Notes: generated from the sequence alone by a model not told the origin. Shown: positions 26,866 to 36,763, numbered from the stretch's first letter. The stretch: DNA of 64,000 nt from Micromonospora ferruginea (GCF_013694245.2 NZ_CP059322.2:6145001-6209000); one strand, 5' to 3'. Made by a program: numbers and translations.

Positions 26866-27446
26866 CCGGTGCGGACGTGCTGCTGCTCGCGCTCGGCGCG
26901 GTGGCGGTGGGCTCGGGCGCGCTGGTGGTGGCCACCCGCCACCTGGTGCGGGCCGGCCTGTGGCTGGTGGTCTGCCTGGGCGCGCTGGCCGGGAACTATC
27001 TGGTGCTCACCGCCGAGTTGGTGGCCTGGGTGCAGGTGTTGATCTACGTGGGCGCGGTGGTGGTGCTGCTGCTGTTCGCGGTGATGCTGACCCGCGCGCC
27101 GATCGGCCCGTCGGACGACCTGGACCGGCCGGGTTGGCCGGCCGCGCTGGTCGGCGCCGGCAGCGGCCTGGGCCTGGCCGTGCTGCTGGTCGACGCGTTC
27201 CGCCGGTCGCGGGTGGAGCTGCCCGCCGCGGGCACCGCCGAGCGCCTCGGCGAGCAGGTGTTCCGTTCCTGGGTGCTGCCGTTCGAGGTGCTGTCGGTGC
27301 TGCTGCTCGCCGCGCTGGTGGGCGCGATCGTGCTCTCCCGCCCCGACATCGGCCGTCCGGCCCCGGCCGCCGTCGACCCGGCCACGCCGGGAGCGGCGAG
27401 GACCGGGCCGGCCGGGGTGGGCGCCGACGAGGGCGGGCGCCGGTGA
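26862..27446 (+). CDS. nuoJ: NADH-quinone oxidoreductase subunit J
   Basis: A 194-aa subunit with five hydrophobic segments; AEIVAWVQVLIYVGAVVVL-type sequence (here AELVAWVQVLIYVG) is the NuoJ signature around the pi-bulge helix. A hydrophilic Pro/Ala tail closes the protein. ATGA overlap with nuoI and GTGA overlap with nuoK indicate coupled translation. Confidence 0.93.
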   Translation: MTGADVLLLALGAVAVGSGALVVATRHLVRAGLWLVVCLGALAGNYLVLTAELVAWVQVLIYVGAVVVLLLFAVMLTRAPIGPSDDLDRPGWPAALVGAGSGLGLAVLLVDAFRRSRVELPAAGTAERLGEQVFRSWVLPFEVLSVLLLAALVGAIVLSRPDIGRPAPAAVDPATPGAARTGPAGVGADEGGRR

Positions 27447-27781
27447 GGCCGGTCATCCCGTACGTCACCGCCGCGCTGCTGTTCGGCCTCGGCGTCTACG
27501 GCGTGCTGCGTCGCCGCAACGCGGTGCTGGTGCTGATGGCGGTGGAGTTGATGCTCAACGCGGTCAACCTGGTGCTGGTCACCGCGGACACCACGGTCCG
27601 GGCCGCGCTGCCGCACTCCGGTCAGGTGTTCGCGCTGTTCGTGATCGTGCTGGCCGCCGCCGAGATCGGCGTCGGGCTGGCCATCGTGCTTCAGCTCTAC
27701 CGGCTGCGGGCCAGCGTCACGGTCGACGACGTCCCGCTGACCGAGCGTCCGCCGGCCGTCCGGGACGAGGTCGCCTCATGA
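27443..27781 (+). CDS. nuoK: NADH-quinone oxidoreductase subunit K
   Basis: A 112-aa three-helix membrane subunit. The two proton-channel glutamates are in VLMAVELMLNAVNLV and VLAAAEIGVGLAIV. The GTG start overlaps the nuoJ stop as GTGA, and the stop overlaps the nuoL start as ATGA. Confidence 0.93.
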   Translation: MRPVIPYVTAALLFGLGVYGVLRRRNAVLVLMAVELMLNAVNLVLVTADTTVRAALPHSGQVFALFVIVLAAAEIGVGLAIVLQLYRLRASVTVDDVPLTERPPAVRDEVAS

Positions 27782-29703
27782 GCACGTCGACGCTGTGGCT
27801 GGCGGCGGTGCTGCCGGGCGCGCCGCTGGTCGCCGGCCTGCTCGGGCTGCTGCTGCCGCCCGTCTCGCACGGTGACCGGGCGCCGGCCCGGAGGCTGGCG
27901 GTCGGGCTGGGCGTGGCCGGCGCGGCGGTGGCGCTGCTGGCCGCGCTGGCGCTGGTGCTCCGGGTGGACGGGCAGGTCGAGGCGGCCACCACCTGGGTGG
28001 AGATGGGCGGGTTGCGGGTCACGTTGGGCCTGCGGCTCGACGGGGTGGCCGTGCTGGTGGCCACCGCGGTCACCGTGGTGGCGCTGGCCGTGCAGGTCTA
28101 CTCGACCGGTTACCTGCGTCGCGGCCCGCACGACGACGTGGACGTCGACCACCGCTACCCGCCGTACGCGGCCCAGCTCAGCCTCTTCACCGCGGCCATG
28201 CTGACCGTGGTGGTGTCCGGTGACCTGATCATGCTGCTGGTCGGCTGGGAGGTGATGGGCATCTGCTCGTATCTGCTCATCGCCCACGACCGGCGGCTGC
28301 CGGAGGCGCCCGGCGCGGCGGTGAAGGCGTTCCTGGTCACCCGCGTGGGTGACGTGGGTTTCCTGCTCGGCATCGCGCTGCTGGGGGTGGGCGCGGGCAG
28401 TTTCCGGATCGCCGACGTGCTGGCGCACGACTGGTCCACCGGCACGCTGACCGCCGCCTGCCTGCTGCTGCTGGCCGGGGTGGCCGGCAAGAGCGCCCAG
28501 TTCCCGCTGCACACCTGGCTGCCGGACGCGATGGCCGGCCCCACGCCGGTGTCCGCGCTGATCCACGCCGCGACCATGGTGGCCGCCGGCGTCTACGCGG
28601 TGGCCCGGCTGTTCCCGCTGTTCGCGCAGGCCCCGGCCGCGCTGGCGGTGCTCGGGGTGATGGCCGCGATCACCATCCTGCTGGGCGCGTTCGCGGCCAC
28701 CGCGCAGGACGACATCAAGCGGGTGCTGGCCTGGTCGACGGTGTCCCAGATCGGCTACATGACCGGTGCGCTCGCGGTGGGCGCGCCCGCCGCCGCGCTG
28801 TTCCACCTGCTCACCCACGCCGCGTTCAAGGCGTTGCTGTTCCTCGCCGCGGGCGCGGTGATCCACGCGGTGGGCACCACGTTGATGTCCCGGATGGGTG
28901 GCCTGCGCGCCGGCATGCCGGTGACGTTCTGGTGCACGGTGGTGGGGCTCGGCGCGCTGGCCGGGGTGCCGCCGCTGTCCGGGTTCTGGAGCAAGGACGG
29001 CGTGCTCGCCGCCGCCGAGGCCACCGCGCTGGACGGTGCCGGCCCGACCGCGACCTGGGTGGGCTGGCTGGTCTGGCTGGCCGGGCTGCTCGGCGTGGCG
29101 GTCACCGCCTGGTACGCGACCCGCCTGCTGCTGCGCACGTTCTTCGGCGTGTCCCGCACGCCGCTGGTCCGCCCGCACGATCCGCCCGCGTCGCTGCGCT
29201 GGCCGGTGCTGCTGCTCGCGGTCCCGGCCGCGCTGCTCGGGCCGGCCGCGTTCGCGCCGTGGTTCGCCGACCGGCTGCGGGTGCCGGGCGGCGACACCGG
29301 CGAGGCGGTCGAGCTGGTCCACCTGGCGCCGAACCTGATCCTGCCGTTCCTGCTGCTCGCGGCCGGCGCGGGCGTGGCCTGGGCCGGCTGGCGTCGGGAT
29401 CCGGCCGCCGACCCGGCCCGCTTCCTGGGTCCGCTGCGGCCGGTGTTCGCCCGGGCGTTCCGGCTCGACGACGTCCAGCACGCTCTCGTCGTACGCCCGG
29501 TCGGCGCGCTGGCGCGGGCCGTGCGGGCCGGCGACGAGCTGGGGGTGGACGGCCTGGTGGAGGGCGCCGGCCGGGCGGCGGTGGAGGCGGGCGACGGGCT
29601 GGCCGCGGCGCACCGGGCGGCGTTGCCGCGGGCCGCGGCCGGGGTGCTGGCCGGCGCGTTGCTGATCGGCCTGGCGGTCGCCCTGATCGGAGTCACCTCA
29701 TGA
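27778..29703 (+). CDS. nuoL: NADH-quinone oxidoreductase subunit L
   Basis: A 641-aa antiporter-like subunit at the tip of the membrane arm. Conserved elements include the Glu of VGWEVMGICSYLLI, the Lys of KSAQFPLHTWLPDAMAGPTP, and the HAATMVAAGVY helix. The C-terminal section has the usual long amphipathic helix region followed by a final hydrophobic segment. Start and stop overlap nuoK and nuoM. Confidence 0.95.
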   Translation: MSTSTLWLAAVLPGAPLVAGLLGLLLPPVSHGDRAPARRLAVGLGVAGAAVALLAALALVLRVDGQVEAATTWVEMGGLRVTLGLRLDGVAVLVATAVTVVALAVQVYSTGYLRRGPHDDVDVDHRYPPYAAQLSLFTAAMLTVVVSGDLIMLLVGWEVMGICSYLLIAHDRRLPEAPGAAVKAFLVTRVGDVGFLLGIALLGVGAGSFRIADVLAHDWSTGTLTAACLLLLAGVAGKSAQFPLHTWLPDAMAGPTPVSALIHAATMVAAGVYAVARLFPLFAQAPAALAVLGVMAAITILLGAFAATAQDDIKRVLAWSTVSQIGYMTGALAVGAPAAALFHLLTHAAFKALLFLAAGAVIHAVGTTLMSRMGGLRAGMPVTFWCTVVGLGALAGVPPLSGFWSKDGVLAAAEATALDGAGPTATWVGWLVWLAGLLGVAVTAWYATRLLLRTFFGVSRTPLVRPHDPPASLRWPVLLLAVPAALLGPAAFAPWFADRLRVPGGDTGEAVELVHLAPNLILPFLLLAAGAGVAWAGWRRDPAADPARFLGPLRPVFARAFRLDDVQHALVVRPVGALARAVRAGDELGVDGLVEGAGRAAVEAGDGLAAAHRAALPRAAAGVLAGALLIGLAVALIGVTS

Positions 29704-31202
29704 CGTTCGGGCAGGTCCTGTTGGTCGCGGTGGTCGCGGTGCCGGCGTTGGGCGCGGTCGCGACGGCCGCCGTGCCGGGTGACCGGGCCGGCCGGCTGGT
29801 CGGCACGGTGGCCGCCGCGTTGACACTGCTGGCGACGCTGCCGCTGGTCGGTGGCGAGCACGGCTGGTTCGGGTACGGTCCCCGGCCGGCGGTGCAGCCG
29901 TGGCACCAGCTCGACCTGACCTGGGTGCCGGGGCTGGACCTGCGCTTCCACCTCGGGGTGGACGGCATCTCCTGGCCGCTGGTGGTGCTGACCGCGCTGC
30001 TCACGTTGCTGTGCTGCGGCTACACGCTGTGGCGGGTGCCGGGTGGTGGCGGCGGCCGGGCGCTGGTGGCGTTGCTGCTGGTGGTCGAGGTGGGCATCCT
30101 CGGCACGTTCCTGGCGCTCGACCTGGTGTTGTTCTTCCTGTTCTTCGAGGTCGTCCTGCTGCCGATGTACGCGATCATCGCCGGCTGGGGCGGGGCGGAC
30201 CGGCGGCGGGCGGCCCGCAAGTTCGCGCTCTACACGCTGTTCGGCTCGGTGCTGCTGCTGGTCGGCGTCTACGTGGTGGTGGCCGCCGCGGGCACCGCCG
30301 ACCTGGTCACGCTGACCGGCGGCGCCGGCCTGTCCCGCGACACGCAGCTCGCCGCGTTCACGCTGCTGGCGTTGGCGTTCGCGGTGAAGAGCCCGCTGTG
30401 GCCGCTGCACTCGTGGCTGCCCGACGCGCACACCCAGGCGCCCACCGTGGGCAGCGTGATCCTCGCCGGGGTGCTGCTCAAGATGGGCACGTACGGGCTG
30501 ATCCGGGTGGCCGTGGGGGTGGCGCCGGAGGGGGCCCGCTGGGCGTCGCCGGTGCTCGGCGCGCTCGCCGTCGCGGCGATCCTGATCGGCGGCCTGGTCT
30601 GCCTGGCTCAGCGCGAGCTGAAGCGGCTGATCGCCTACTCCAGCGTCGGGCACATGGGCTTCGTGCTGCTCGGGGTGGCCACGCTCACCGCCACCGGCCT
30701 CCAGGCGGCGTTGATCGGCAACATCGCCCACGGGGTGATCACCGGACTGATGTTCTTCCTGGCCGGGGCGATCAAGGACCGGACGCACACCGGTTCGCTG
30801 GCCGAGCTGTCCGGGTTGCGGGAGACCGCGCCCCGGCTGGCCGGGCTGCTCGGCTTCGCGGCGGTGGCCTCGCTGGGGCTGCCCGGCCTGGCCGGGTTCT
30901 GGGGTGAGGCGTTCGCGGTGGTGGCCGCCGTGCGGCGGGGCGGCCCGCTGTGGTTGACGCTGGCCGTGCTGGCGGCGCTGGGCGGGGCGCTGACCGCCGC
31001 GTACCTGCTGCGGTTGTTGCGCCGGGTCAGCCACGGCCGGCCCAGCGCGGCGGTGGCGCCGCTCGGGCCGGGGCTGGCCGGGGCGGAGCTGACCGCCTGG
31101 GCGCCGCTGGTGGTGCTCGCGCTCGCGGTCGGCCTGGCGCCGGCGCTGGTCCTGTCCTACGCCTCCGGCCCGGTGGAGGCCCTGCTGGGGGTCGTGCCAT
31201 GA
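29700..31202 (+). CDS. nuoM: NADH-quinone oxidoreductase subunit M
   Basis: A 500-aa antiporter-like subunit. The channel Glu lies in FLFFEVVLLPMYAIIAGWGG and the Lys in VKSPLWPLHSWLPDAHTQAP; ELKRLIAYSSVGHMGFV is the conserved cytoplasmic loop. The ATG at 29700 overlaps the nuoL stop (ATGA); the longer open frame upstream is antiparallel noise within nuoL. Confidence 0.95.
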   Translation: MTFGQVLLVAVVAVPALGAVATAAVPGDRAGRLVGTVAAALTLLATLPLVGGEHGWFGYGPRPAVQPWHQLDLTWVPGLDLRFHLGVDGISWPLVVLTALLTLLCCGYTLWRVPGGGGGRALVALLLVVEVGILGTFLALDLVLFFLFFEVVLLPMYAIIAGWGGADRRRAARKFALYTLFGSVLLLVGVYVVVAAAGTADLVTLTGGAGLSRDTQLAAFTLLALAFAVKSPLWPLHSWLPDAHTQAPTVGSVILAGVLLKMGTYGLIRVAVGVAPEGARWASPVLGALAVAAILIGGLVCLAQRELKRLIAYSSVGHMGFVLLGVATLTATGLQAALIGNIAHGVITGLMFFLAGAIKDRTHTGSLAELSGLRETAPRLAGLLGFAAVASLGLPGLAGFWGEAFAVVAAVRRGGPLWLTLAVLAALGGALTAAYLLRLLRRVSHGRPSAAVAPLGPGLAGAELTAWAPLVVLALAVGLAPALVLSYASGPVEALLGVVP

Positions 31203-32662
31203 GTCTGGTGCAGCATGTCGACAACGTGGCGCTGCTGCCGGGTTACCTGGCCGCCGGCACGGCCGTGCTGGTGCTCCTGGTCGACCTGCTGGTGGCCCGC
31301 CGGGCGGTGACGGTGGCGGTGGCGGCGCTCGGCGCGGCCGGCACCGCGGCCGGCGCGGCACTGGTCGGGGCGGCCGGTGAGCGGCGCACGTTCTGCGTGG
31401 GCGCGGACTGCTCCTGGGTGTGGGGCGGCCGGGCGGCCCTGGTGGCGGCGGTGATCGCGCTGCTGACGCTCGGCGTGCTGGTGATCTCCGGGCCGCTGCT
31501 GCGGGCCGGGCGCACCCCGGCCGGCGAATACTGCTTCCTGCTCGCCTGCGCGATGACCGGCGGTGTGGTGCTCGGCGCGGCCGGCGACCTGATCACCCTG
31601 CTGGTGGCGTTGGAGACGTTGACGCTGCCGCTCTACGTGCTGGTCGGGCTGCGCCGCGCCAGCCTGGCCGGCGCCGAGGCGGCGGTGACGTTCTTCGTGG
31701 TCAGCGTGGTCGCCACCACGGTGACGCTGCTCGGCGCGGCGCTGCTCTACGCGGTCGCCGGCAGCCTGCACCTGGACCGGCTGGGCGACACCCTGGCCGC
31801 CCGGGACGACCTGCGCGACCTGCCGCTGACCACGGTCGCGGTGGCGTTGGTGGTGGCCGGGCTGGCGTTCAAGGTGGCCGCGGTGCCGTTCCACGCCTGG
31901 GCGCCGGCCACCTACGACGGCGCGCCGCTGCCGGTGGCCGCCTACCTGTCGACCGCCTCGAAGCTGGGCGGCGTGGTGGCGTTGCTGGCGGTGGTGCAGC
32001 GGGCGCTGCCGCCGGGCGTGACCGGTCCGGTGCTGGCCCTGCTGGCCGCGCTGACCATGACCGTGGGCAACCTGGTGGCGCTGCGCCAGCGGCGTACCGT
32101 CCGGTTGCTGGCCTGGTCGTCGGTGGCCCAGGCGGGTTACATCCTGGCCCCGCTCGGCGCGTTGGCGCTGGCGGCGGGGCGCACCGCCGACGCGCGCGAC
32201 GGCGCGTACGCGGCGGCCGTCGCGTACGCCGTGTTCTTCGTGCTACTGGAGCTGGCCGCGTTCGCCGCGGTGGTGGCGTTGCGGCCGGCGGACGGCGACG
32301 GCGGCACGCTCGCCGACCTGCGCGGCGCGGCCCGGCGGCACCCGTGGGTGGGTGGTGCGTTCGCGCTGGCGCTGATCGGGCTGGCCGGCCTGCCGCCGGG
32401 GCTGGCCGGGCTGTTCGCCAAGGTGACCGTGGTCCGGTCGCTGCTGGCCGGGCACGCCGGCTGGCTGGCCCTGGTGGTGGCGTTGAACGCGGTGCTCGGC
32501 CTGGCCTACTACCTGCGGGTGGCCGCGTCGCTCTACGCGCCGGCCGGCGGTGGCGCGGTCCGGCCGGCCCGTGCCGTGGCGTGGACGCTCGGGGTGGCCA
32601 CGGTGGCGGCCGTGGTGATCGGTTTCGCACCGCAGCTCGTGCTGGACGTGGCGGCGCGCTGA
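31199..32662 (+). CDS. nuoN: NADH-quinone oxidoreductase subunit N
   Basis: A 487-aa antiporter-like subunit, last gene of the run. LLVALETLTLPLYVLVGL contains the channel Glu, FKVAAVPFHAWAPATYDGAP the Lys, and RLLAWSSVAQAGYILAPLGA the conserved loop. ATG overlaps the nuoM stop. No further nuo gene follows; htpX begins 153 bases downstream. Confidence 0.95.
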   Translation: MSLVQHVDNVALLPGYLAAGTAVLVLLVDLLVARRAVTVAVAALGAAGTAAGAALVGAAGERRTFCVGADCSWVWGGRAALVAAVIALLTLGVLVISGPLLRAGRTPAGEYCFLLACAMTGGVVLGAAGDLITLLVALETLTLPLYVLVGLRRASLAGAEAAVTFFVVSVVATTVTLLGAALLYAVAGSLHLDRLGDTLAARDDLRDLPLTTVAVALVVAGLAFKVAAVPFHAWAPATYDGAPLPVAAYLSTASKLGGVVALLAVVQRALPPGVTGPVLALLAALTMTVGNLVALRQRRTVRLLAWSSVAQAGYILAPLGALALAAGRTADARDGAYAAAVAYAVFFVLLELAAFAAVVALRPADGDGGTLADLRGAARRHPWVGGAFALALIGLAGLPPGLAGLFAKVTVVRSLLAGHAGWLALVVALNAVLGLAYYLRVAASLYAPAGGGAVRPARAVAWTLGVATVAAVVIGFAPQLVLDVAAR

Positions 32663-32815
32663 CCGCTTCGTGCCCGGTTGGGCGGGTGGTTCAGCGGGTG
32701 CACAGGATTCCCCAGCCAACTTTCAGCCATGAGCCGGATGGTTGACGGGTACCGGTGTGTTGAACCGGTCAGCGGGACACCCGCACGGGCCCGCGCACCG
32801 AAGGAGCGATCGATC

Positions 32816-33694
32816 GTGCATCACAACCGTCTCAAGACCGCAGCGCTGCTCGGCCTGTTGACCTCGCTGATCCTCGCGGTCGGCTACTGGTTCGGCGGTA
32901 GCGGTGGTCTCGTCATCGCCGTGGTCGTCTCGTTGCTGATGAACGGCGTCACCTACTTCTTCTCCGACAAGCTCGCGTTGCGCTCGATGAAGGCGCAACC
33001 GGTCAGCGAGGCACAGTTCCCCGAGCTGTACCGGATGGTGCGGGAGCTGTCGACGCAGGCCGGCAAGCCGATGCCCCGGCTCTACGTGAGCCCCACGTCG
33101 CAGCCGAACGCGTTCGCCACCGGGCGTAACCCGGAGCACGCGGCGGTCTGCGTCACCCAGGGCATCGTGGAAATCCTCGACTACCGGGAGCTGCGCGGCG
33201 TGATGGGGCACGAGCTGTCCCACGTCTACAACCGGGACATCCTGATCTCCAGCGTGGCGGCCGGCCTGGCCGGCATCATCACGATGCTGGCCAACCTGGC
33301 CTGGTTCATCCCGCTGGGCTCGTCCGACGACGAGGACGGCCCGAACCCGGCGGTGCTGCTGCTCACCCTGATCCTCGGCCCGATCGCGGCCACGGTGATC
33401 CAGTTGGCGATCAGCCGGAGCCGGGAATACCAGGCCGACGCGTCCGGCGCCGAGCTGAGCCGCGACCCGCTGGCCCTGGCCAGCGCCCTGAAGAAGATCC
33501 ACATGGGTACGCAGGCGCGTCCGCTGGCTCCGCAGGGCCAGCTCGCCAGCACCGCCCACCTGATGATCGACAACCCGTTCAAGCGGGGCGGCGGCATCGC
33601 CGCGATGTTCGCCACCCACCCGCCGATGGAGCAGCGGGTGGCCCGGCTGGAGCAGATGGCCCGTAACTCCGGGCCGGTGCAGTTCCAGCGCTGA
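32816..33694 (+). CDS. htpX: zinc metalloprotease HtpX
   Basis: A 292-aa membrane protease of family M48B that degrades damaged membrane proteins. Two N-terminal transmembrane helices (LLGLLTSLILAVGYWF and VIAVVVSLLMNGVTYF), the zinc site HELSH in GVMGHELSHVYNRDI, a second hydrophobic pair, and the third ligand in SREYQADASGAELS. The GTG is chosen over the upstream open frame because AAGGAG sits nine bases before it. Family length is normal. Confidence 0.94.
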   Translation: MHHNRLKTAALLGLLTSLILAVGYWFGGSGGLVIAVVVSLLMNGVTYFFSDKLALRSMKAQPVSEAQFPELYRMVRELSTQAGKPMPRLYVSPTSQPNAFATGRNPEHAAVCVTQGIVEILDYRELRGVMGHELSHVYNRDILISSVAAGLAGIITMLANLAWFIPLGSSDDEDGPNPAVLLLTLILGPIAATVIQLAISRSREYQADASGAELSRDPLALASALKKIHMGTQARPLAPQGQLASTAHLMIDNPFKRGGGIAAMFATHPPMEQRVARLEQMARNSGPVQFQR

Positions 33695-33704
33695 CCCGAC
33701 CGCC

Positions 33705-33743
33705 CGGCTCCGCCCGCGTCCGCTCCGGACGCGGGCGGAGCCG
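33705..33743. terminator. bidirectional terminator hairpin
   Basis: A perfect 18-base inverted repeat (left arm 33705-33722, right arm 33726-33743) with a CTC loop between convergent htpX and an MFS gene. No T-run. Confidence 0.8.
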
Positions 33744-33770
33744 TGTTCGGGCCGGCGCGCGCGGCGCGGT

Positions 33771-34955
33771 TCAGGCCGGCTCGACCAGCCGGCCCGCGCG
33801 GGTGGCCAGCACCACGGCGAGCAGCACCAGCCCCGCCGCCAGGTAGGCCGCGGCCGGGCCGAACAGGGCGGCGGTGCCGCCGAGCAGGAAGATCCCGATC
33901 CCGCCGAACATGATGTTGGAGGCGATCATGGTGACCTCCACCTGACCCATCCGTTCCGGGGGCGCCAGCCGCGCGAACGTGGCCTGCGCGCCGATCAGCC
34001 AGCCGGCGCCCGCGCCGATCGACGCGTTCGCCAGGGCGAGCGTCCAGACCGGGGCGTCGAGCGCGACCAGCAGGCCGGCCAGCAGCAGCGCCAGTCCGAG
34101 CGCGCGGACGGCGACCACCTGCCCGGCGACCCGGGCCAGCCAGCTGCGTCGGCCGGCGAGGAGCACGAACACCGCGCCGCCGAACGACGAGGCGGCCAGC
34201 AGCACCGGCCGCCACCCGCCACCGGCCAGGTCCGGGGCGAGCGTCTCCGGCAACGCGCCGGACAGCACGGTGGCCAGGGTGAGCAGGCCGACGGTGCGCA
34301 GCACCGGATGCCCGGCGATGATCCGGATGCCCGCCATGGCGGGTGGTCGCCGACGTCGCCCCTCCCGCGGGCCGACCGGCAGGCCGGCGAGGACCGCGGC
34401 GGCGACCAGGAACGACACCAGGTCGATGGCGAGCGCCAGCCGGGGGCCGAGCGCCACCGTCATGCTCGCGCCGGCGAGCAGGCCGAGGACCTGGCTGGTC
34501 TGGTTGGCGAACGCGGAGAGCCCGAACAGCGGCAACCGCAGCGGGGCCGCGACCGCCTCGGCGGCGACCGCGACGTGCACGCTGGAATAGGCGGCCCGGA
34601 CCGCGCCGAGCAGGCCGGCCGCGAGGATCGCCGGCAGCGGCCGGGGAACCGCGACCGGTACGGCGATCAGCGCCGCGCCGGCCAGCGAGAGCGCGACCAG
34701 CATGGCGCGCCGGGACGGCACGTCCAGCCAGCCGCTGAACACGGTCGCGACCAGCAGCGCCGGCAGCATCCGGGCGGCGTAGACGGCGGCCGGCCCGAGC
34801 ACCGAATTGGTCTGGTCGTAGGCGAGCAGCAGCAGCGCGGCGAGCCCGATGAAGTCACCCAGCTCGGAGACGCCCCGGGCGATCAGCAGGCGAGCCGCGA
34901 CCGGGTGCCGGAAGAGGGCCCGGTAGCCGGGCGCGGGCGTCGCGGTGTCGGTCAT
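33771..34955 (-). CDS. MFS transporter
   Basis: A 394-aa membrane protein with about twelve hydrophobic segments and the loop motif SGWLDVPSRRAMLV after segment 2, resembling the MFS_3/Enterobactin-exporter-like group (FRHPVAARLLIARGVSELGDF). Substrate unknown; drug or siderophore export is a guess. The 173-base region upstream to the next minus-strand gene shows no convincing promoter. Confidence 0.82.
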   Translation of the reverse strand: MTDTATPAPGYRALFRHPVAARLLIARGVSELGDFIGLAALLLLAYDQTNSVLGPAAVYAARMLPALLVATVFSGWLDVPSRRAMLVALSLAGAALIAVPVAVPRPLPAILAAGLLGAVRAAYSSVHVAVAAEAVAAPLRLPLFGLSAFANQTSQVLGLLAGASMTVALGPRLALAIDLVSFLVAAAVLAGLPVGPREGRRRRPPAMAGIRIIAGHPVLRTVGLLTLATVLSGALPETLAPDLAGGGWRPVLLAASSFGGAVFVLLAGRRSWLARVAGQVVAVRALGLALLLAGLLVALDAPVWTLALANASIGAGAGWLIGAQATFARLAPPERMGQVEVTMIASNIMFGGIGIFLLGGTAALFGPAAAYLAAGLVLLAVVLATRAGRLVEPA

Positions 34956-35128
34956 CGGCGCGAGCGGTCCGCTTCCTCGACGCCGCTCCGCTGCGGCGCG
35001 ACGGCCCTGCCGCTCATCCGACCTCCGATCACGCCGGCGGCCGACCCCGCCGCCGTTGGCATGGACTCAGTTCGATGAGCAACCTACCCGCTGGCCGCCG
35101 GTAAGGCAGCCCCTGAACCGGTGCCGGT

Positions 35129-36763
35129 CTACTTCCCGCAGAGCCGGGCCCGGGAGAACGCCGGTCCCGGCGACACGTGGCCCCGCCAGACCGGGTTGAT
35201 GGTGACCGCCAGCGCCGGGACCTGCCAGGCCGCGCCGAGCAACTGGAGCGTGCCGTACTCGGGCCGCCACGACTGGAGGTTCTCGCCGGAGAGGAAGTCG
35301 ATCGCCCGGTCGGTGATCACCTGTTGGCCCAGCAGCCCGCCGTGCAGGGCGGGCACCTCGTAGACCGGGATCTGGGTGAACGGACCCGGCGGGAGTTCGG
35401 TCGCGCTGACCGTGGGCAGGAAGGCGATCATCCGGACCCCGGGGACCGGGCACATGGTCTGGAACCGGTAGAACGGCGCGTTCTCCATCAGCGATCGGAT
35501 GAACGGCTCGTCCGGGCTGTCCGAACCCCCGCTGAGCCGCGCCGCCAGCGCGAAGATGCCCCGCAACTGCCAGCCGGGGGCGATGCCCCAGCCCGCCGCC
35601 GCGTCCTCCGGCGGGTAGTAGACCCGGGCCGCGCGGACCAGCGGGCTGAACATCAGCAGCGCCGCCACCGGGGAACGCGGATGGTCGCGCAGGTAGGTGC
35701 GCCCGACCATCGCCCCCTCGCTCTCGCCGAGCAGCGCCACCGGCCGGCCGGTCCGCGCGTGCAGCGCCCGTACCTGCTCGTCCAGCAGGGCCGAGCTGGA
35801 GTCGAGCGAGCGGTGCGTGTCCCGGGACCCGTACGGCTTCGGGCGGCCGGCGGCGTCCCGCCCGTTGTAGGAGAACGTCTCCACCACCGGGTCGTGGGCG
35901 GGCCGCCCGTCGTAGCGGGAGTTGTGCGGGCCGAGCACGATCACCGCGTACGGCACCGAGGCGGGCAGTTTCCGGTCGAGCAGCAACGGCCGGAACGCGC
36001 CCACCTGGTACGCCGGGCTCGACGTCACCACCTGGGCGGTCAGCGGGATGGCCAGGGCGAGCGCCACCACGAACGGGGCCACCGGCACCCGGGCCCAGCG
36101 CACCCGCGCCGGCCGCACCGCCGCCCGTACCGACCGGTTCCACAGCAGCCCGTTGGCGGCCCCGGCGACCGCCGCCACCGCGAGCGTCCACCAGCCGGGC
36201 ACCCGCCAGACGACCGCGCCGGCGATGGTGATCACCACGAAGTCGAGCAGCGACCAGCCGACCAGTGCCGCCGACGGCAGGCCGCGCCACCAGCCCGCGC
36301 CGATCGCGGCCCGTTGCAGGAACGGCGCGAGAAGCAGCATCGGTGCCACCGCGGCGAACACGAACCAGGAGAGCGACACCACTCCGGCGGCGACGGCGAG
36401 CGCGGCGAACGGGGTGACGATCACCGCGGTCAGCGCCGCGATCCCCAGGTTGCGCAGCAGGATCCGCCGGCGCGTCGGCCGGGGTGACCCGGCCGGCCAG
36501 GCGAGGCCCACCAGGGCGGCGCAGAGCAGCCCGCGCAGCCCGATCGCGACCACCAGTCCGACCGCGTACGCCTGCCAGGTGCTGTGATAGACGAGCAGCC
36601 AGCGCATGTCGTTGTACGAGTCGTACGGCCAGACGGCCGATCCCTGCGGCGACAGGCCCTCGGCGCTCTGGAAGTCGAGCATCAGGAACAGCACGTTCTG
36701 TGCCACCGGGACGACCGCGGCGAGCGCGACGAGTCCGAGCAGCCTGCTCCTCGGGTGGCTCAC
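35129..36763 (-). CDS. membrane protein with C-terminal alpha/beta-hydrolase-like domain
   Basis: A 544-aa protein. Residues up to about 275 contain six or seven hydrophobic segments; the second half looks extracytoplasmic or cytosolic soluble with an alpha/beta-hydrolase nucleophile elbow (ALLGESEGAMVG, Ser), and HGGLLGQQVITDRAID near the end may bring the His. I do not recognise a named family. The GTG at 36763 (or the adjacent GTG at 36766) is preceded by GAGGAGGAG; the ATG at 36844 would add a basic, non-conserved-looking leader. It ends with a single-Cys tail. Confidence 0.65.
   Translation of the reverse strand: MSHPRSRLLGLVALAAVVPVAQNVLFLMLDFQSAEGLSPQGSAVWPYDSYNDMRWLLVYHSTWQAYAVGLVVAIGLRGLLCAALVGLAWPAGSPRPTRRRILLRNLGIAALTAVIVTPFAALAVAAGVVSLSWFVFAAVAPMLLLAPFLQRAAIGAGWWRGLPSAALVGWSLLDFVVITIAGAVVWRVPGWWTLAVAAVAGAANGLLWNRSVRAAVRPARVRWARVPVAPFVVALALAIPLTAQVVTSSPAYQVGAFRPLLLDRKLPASVPYAVIVLGPHNSRYDGRPAHDPVVETFSYNGRDAAGRPKPYGSRDTHRSLDSSSALLDEQVRALHARTGRPVALLGESEGAMVGRTYLRDHPRSPVAALLMFSPLVRAARVYYPPEDAAAGWGIAPGWQLRGIFALAARLSGGSDSPDEPFIRSLMENAPFYRFQTMCPVPGVRMIAFLPTVSATELPPGPFTQIPVYEVPALHGGLLGQQVITDRAIDFLSGENLQSWRPEYGTLQLLGAAWQVPALAVTINPVWRGHVSPGPAFSRARLCGK

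Noticed and set aside
27697..29613. 638-codon minus-strand frame opposite nuoL (and a longer one across nuoL/nuoM)
   Set aside because: His/Arg/Gly/Gln-rich composition, no domain, entirely antisense to nuo genes with overlapping starts and stops.
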